From the NCBI GenBank assembly GCA_016795065.1, contig JAEUIU010000036.1, forward strand, positions 1 through 33,922: 33,922 nt of DNA. The letters run 5' to 3'. Below are positions 32,811 through 33,922 of the stretch, one piece after another. The position numbers were made by a program, and so were the translations under genes. Position 1 is the first letter of the stretch. Each line of letters opens with the position of its first letter. The notes beneath the pieces were generated by a model, which was given only the letters and a program-made list of their open reading frames with translations, made no database searches and was not told the DNA's origin. This stretch comes from Phycisphaerae bacterium. GTDB lineage: Bacteria > Planctomycetota > Phycisphaerae > Phycisphaerales > SM1A02.

Positions 32811-33848
32811 TCAGTCGACCGATAGGTCCTTGGCGCGCTCGCTCAGCAGCCACACGCTGAACGACGGTTCGTGAATCCTTCGAGCCGTACCCGATGCGCC
32901 GTTCGTCCGGAACTTCGAATCGCCGGCGGCCCTTGACACGCGAGCCCTTGCCTTCGGCAGGTCAATGGCGCTGCGCACGTCGAGCAGTCTCTCCGCCGCC
33001 TGCGTCACCGATAGCCAACTGCAGGGATCGGAGGCTGGGTGTGGTCCGGCATCCTGTGTTGCGAGAACATCCCAACGCACCGCACAGCCGCGATTGGTCC
33101 ACCTGAGGACGGTCGTCAGGCACCCAAACGCCGGCCGCGTTGGCAGCCAGTCCTGCACGACGGGGGCGCGATCGACCGAAAGGACCAGGGGAAGCGGCGA
33201 GTGCATCAGCCGCTCGGCGCTTGCGATGCGGGCTTCCCGATCAGCCCAGGTAGTACCTCGCGCGATGAAGACCTCGTACGACACGCCGCGAAATTCGGCG
33301 GATCCGACCAGTACCAACCGATCAGCAACAACGACCTCGATCCGACCTACCGTCGGCGACGACGCTGCGACCAGCGATGCAAGACCCTCAAGACTGAACT
33401 TCCAGAGCCGAGCTCTGTCGACGGCGAGTCGAACTCGATGCGGGTCGTCGCCGCCCCAGCAGGTCGCGGCGATGCACGTGCCAGCCGGATCGCGATCAAC
33501 CCGAACCATCGTCCCATCACCGCACTCGGGACAGGGAATCTCCGTCGCGAAGCCAGCCGGCACGACGATCCCCGCCGACACGAACGCCGCTGCGGCCTCG
33601 TCGCCCCAGTGGTGGAGGTCGTCGTAGGTCAGGATCTCCGCGTCGGGGAAGTCGACGCGATGGAGCAGCTCGCGCAATGCCCGGTCGAGCGTGGGATGGA
33701 TCGGTGGCGTCTCCGACTCGCTCGGCGCTGACCGCAGCGTCCGGTTGGGCGCCCGCTTCCGTGTTGGCTTCGGTGCCGTGGCCTGCCGCGACGCCCCAGC
33801 CGCCGGCGGCGTGATCGTGCTCGCCGCCTTACGCCGCGCCAGCGCCAT
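32811..33848 (-). CDS. Unknown protein with zinc-ribbon-like motif and C-terminal HTH-like region
   Basis: I do not recognise a family. The 345-residue protein has a Lys/Arg/Pro-rich N-terminus (about 1-50), a possible helical segment (RALRELLHRVDFPDAEILTY), one C-x2-C pair (PCPECGDGTM) with a second cysteine in GTCIAATCW, as in a zinc ribbon, then a long beta-rich domain, and near the C-terminus WLSVTQAAERLLDV, which resembles the first helices of an HTH. It may bind DNA or regulate an element. Its start overlaps the end of the preceding gene by 20 bp, and it is followed by the GIY-YIG gene. Confidence 0.6.
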   Translation of the reverse strand: MALARRKAASTITPPAAGASRQATAPKPTRKRAPNRTLRSAPSESETPPIHPTLDRALRELLHRVDFPDAEILTYDDLHHWGDEAAAAFVSAGIVVPAGFATEIPCPECGDGTMVRVDRDPAGTCIAATCWGGDDPHRVRLAVDRARLWKFSLEGLASLVAASSPTVGRIEVVVADRLVLVGSAEFRGVSYEVFIARGTTWADREARIASAERLMHSPLPLVLSVDRAPVVQDWLPTRPAFGCLTTVLRWTNRGCAVRWDVLATQDAGPHPASDPCSWLSVTQAAERLLDVRSAIDLPKARARVSRAAGDSKFRTNGASGTARRIHEPSFSVWLLSERAKDLSVD

Positions 33849-33921
33849 AGATCCCCCATCGCCTGAGGCAGTTGCGGGCGAGTTGGTCTTCGGGGTCGTC
33901 CTTCAGCGTCGTGCGGTGCGG
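33829..33921 (-). CDS. C-terminal end of an unidentified gene running off the right edge
   Basis: The frame ending at TAA (33831-33829) gives 30 residues in the window, including TTLKDDPEDQLARNCLRRWG, then ends in GAA. It overlaps the next gene's start by 20 bp, so the two are probably one operon. Too little is visible to name the family. Confidence 0.5.
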   Translation of the reverse strand, partial: PHRTTLKDDPEDQLARNCLRRWGIYGAGAA

Positions 33922-33922
33922 G

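Overview
The window looks like chromosomal DNA of a planctomycete, probably near the Phycisphaerae. It is GC-rich. Three secreted proteins end in paired dockerin-type calcium-loop repeats finishing in 'LLGAWG' or close variants, a habit common in that group. There are also HAF repeats, a Tat-exported flavoprotein, a seven-haem cytochrome and many poorly characterised secreted enzymes. The assignment rests on gene content only.

Positions 1-5.5 kb hold an export and redox block. A Tat-signal FAD oxidoreductase, cut by the window edge, is divergent from a heptahaem c-type cytochrome, which is followed by a HAF-repeat/dockerin protein. A secreted serine hydrolase of the beta-lactamase fold converges on them with overlapping stop codons. 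Positions 5.5-9.5 kb hold a three-gene exopolysaccharide operon on the minus strand, translationally coupled by two ATGA overlaps and closed by a good intrinsic terminator. It encodes a membrane-anchored deacetylase with a glycoside-hydrolase-like domain, a small two-helix membrane protein and a processive family-2 glycosyltransferase, a set resembling PgaB/PgaD/PgaC.

Positions 9.7-23.1 kb are a mosaic of single genes in alternating orientation: an anchored unknown protein, two dockerin proteins, a DUF2867-SRPBCC fusion, a class V aminotransferase, a nucleotidyltransferase, an ATP-grasp ligase, a GNAT, a methyltransferase, a secreted alpha/beta hydrolase, a DUF4265 protein and a large secreted protein with a transglutaminase-like core.

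From 23.1 kb to the right edge the content is accessory. A 30-bp imperfect inverted repeat and a double hairpin flank a NERD-domain nuclease gene. Next, reading with transcription from right to left, come an excisionase-type HTH gene, a BrxF-like gene, the N-terminal part of a BrxC/DUF6079 ATPase gene and a KAP-type membrane P-loop NTPase. The first three match the head of a type 3 BREX locus, but brxC stops being recognisable after about 485 residues, where the KAP gene begins, and pglX, brxH, pglZ and brxA are absent. This is either a deletion relic or a rearranged defence cassette ending in KAP and NERD. Further right are Cys-rich phage-like genes, two GIY-YIG nucleases and a 53-nt tRNA remnant, probably from tRNA-Ile, that looks like an integration scar. 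No CRISPR array, rRNA, insertion sequence or intact integrase gene is visible.
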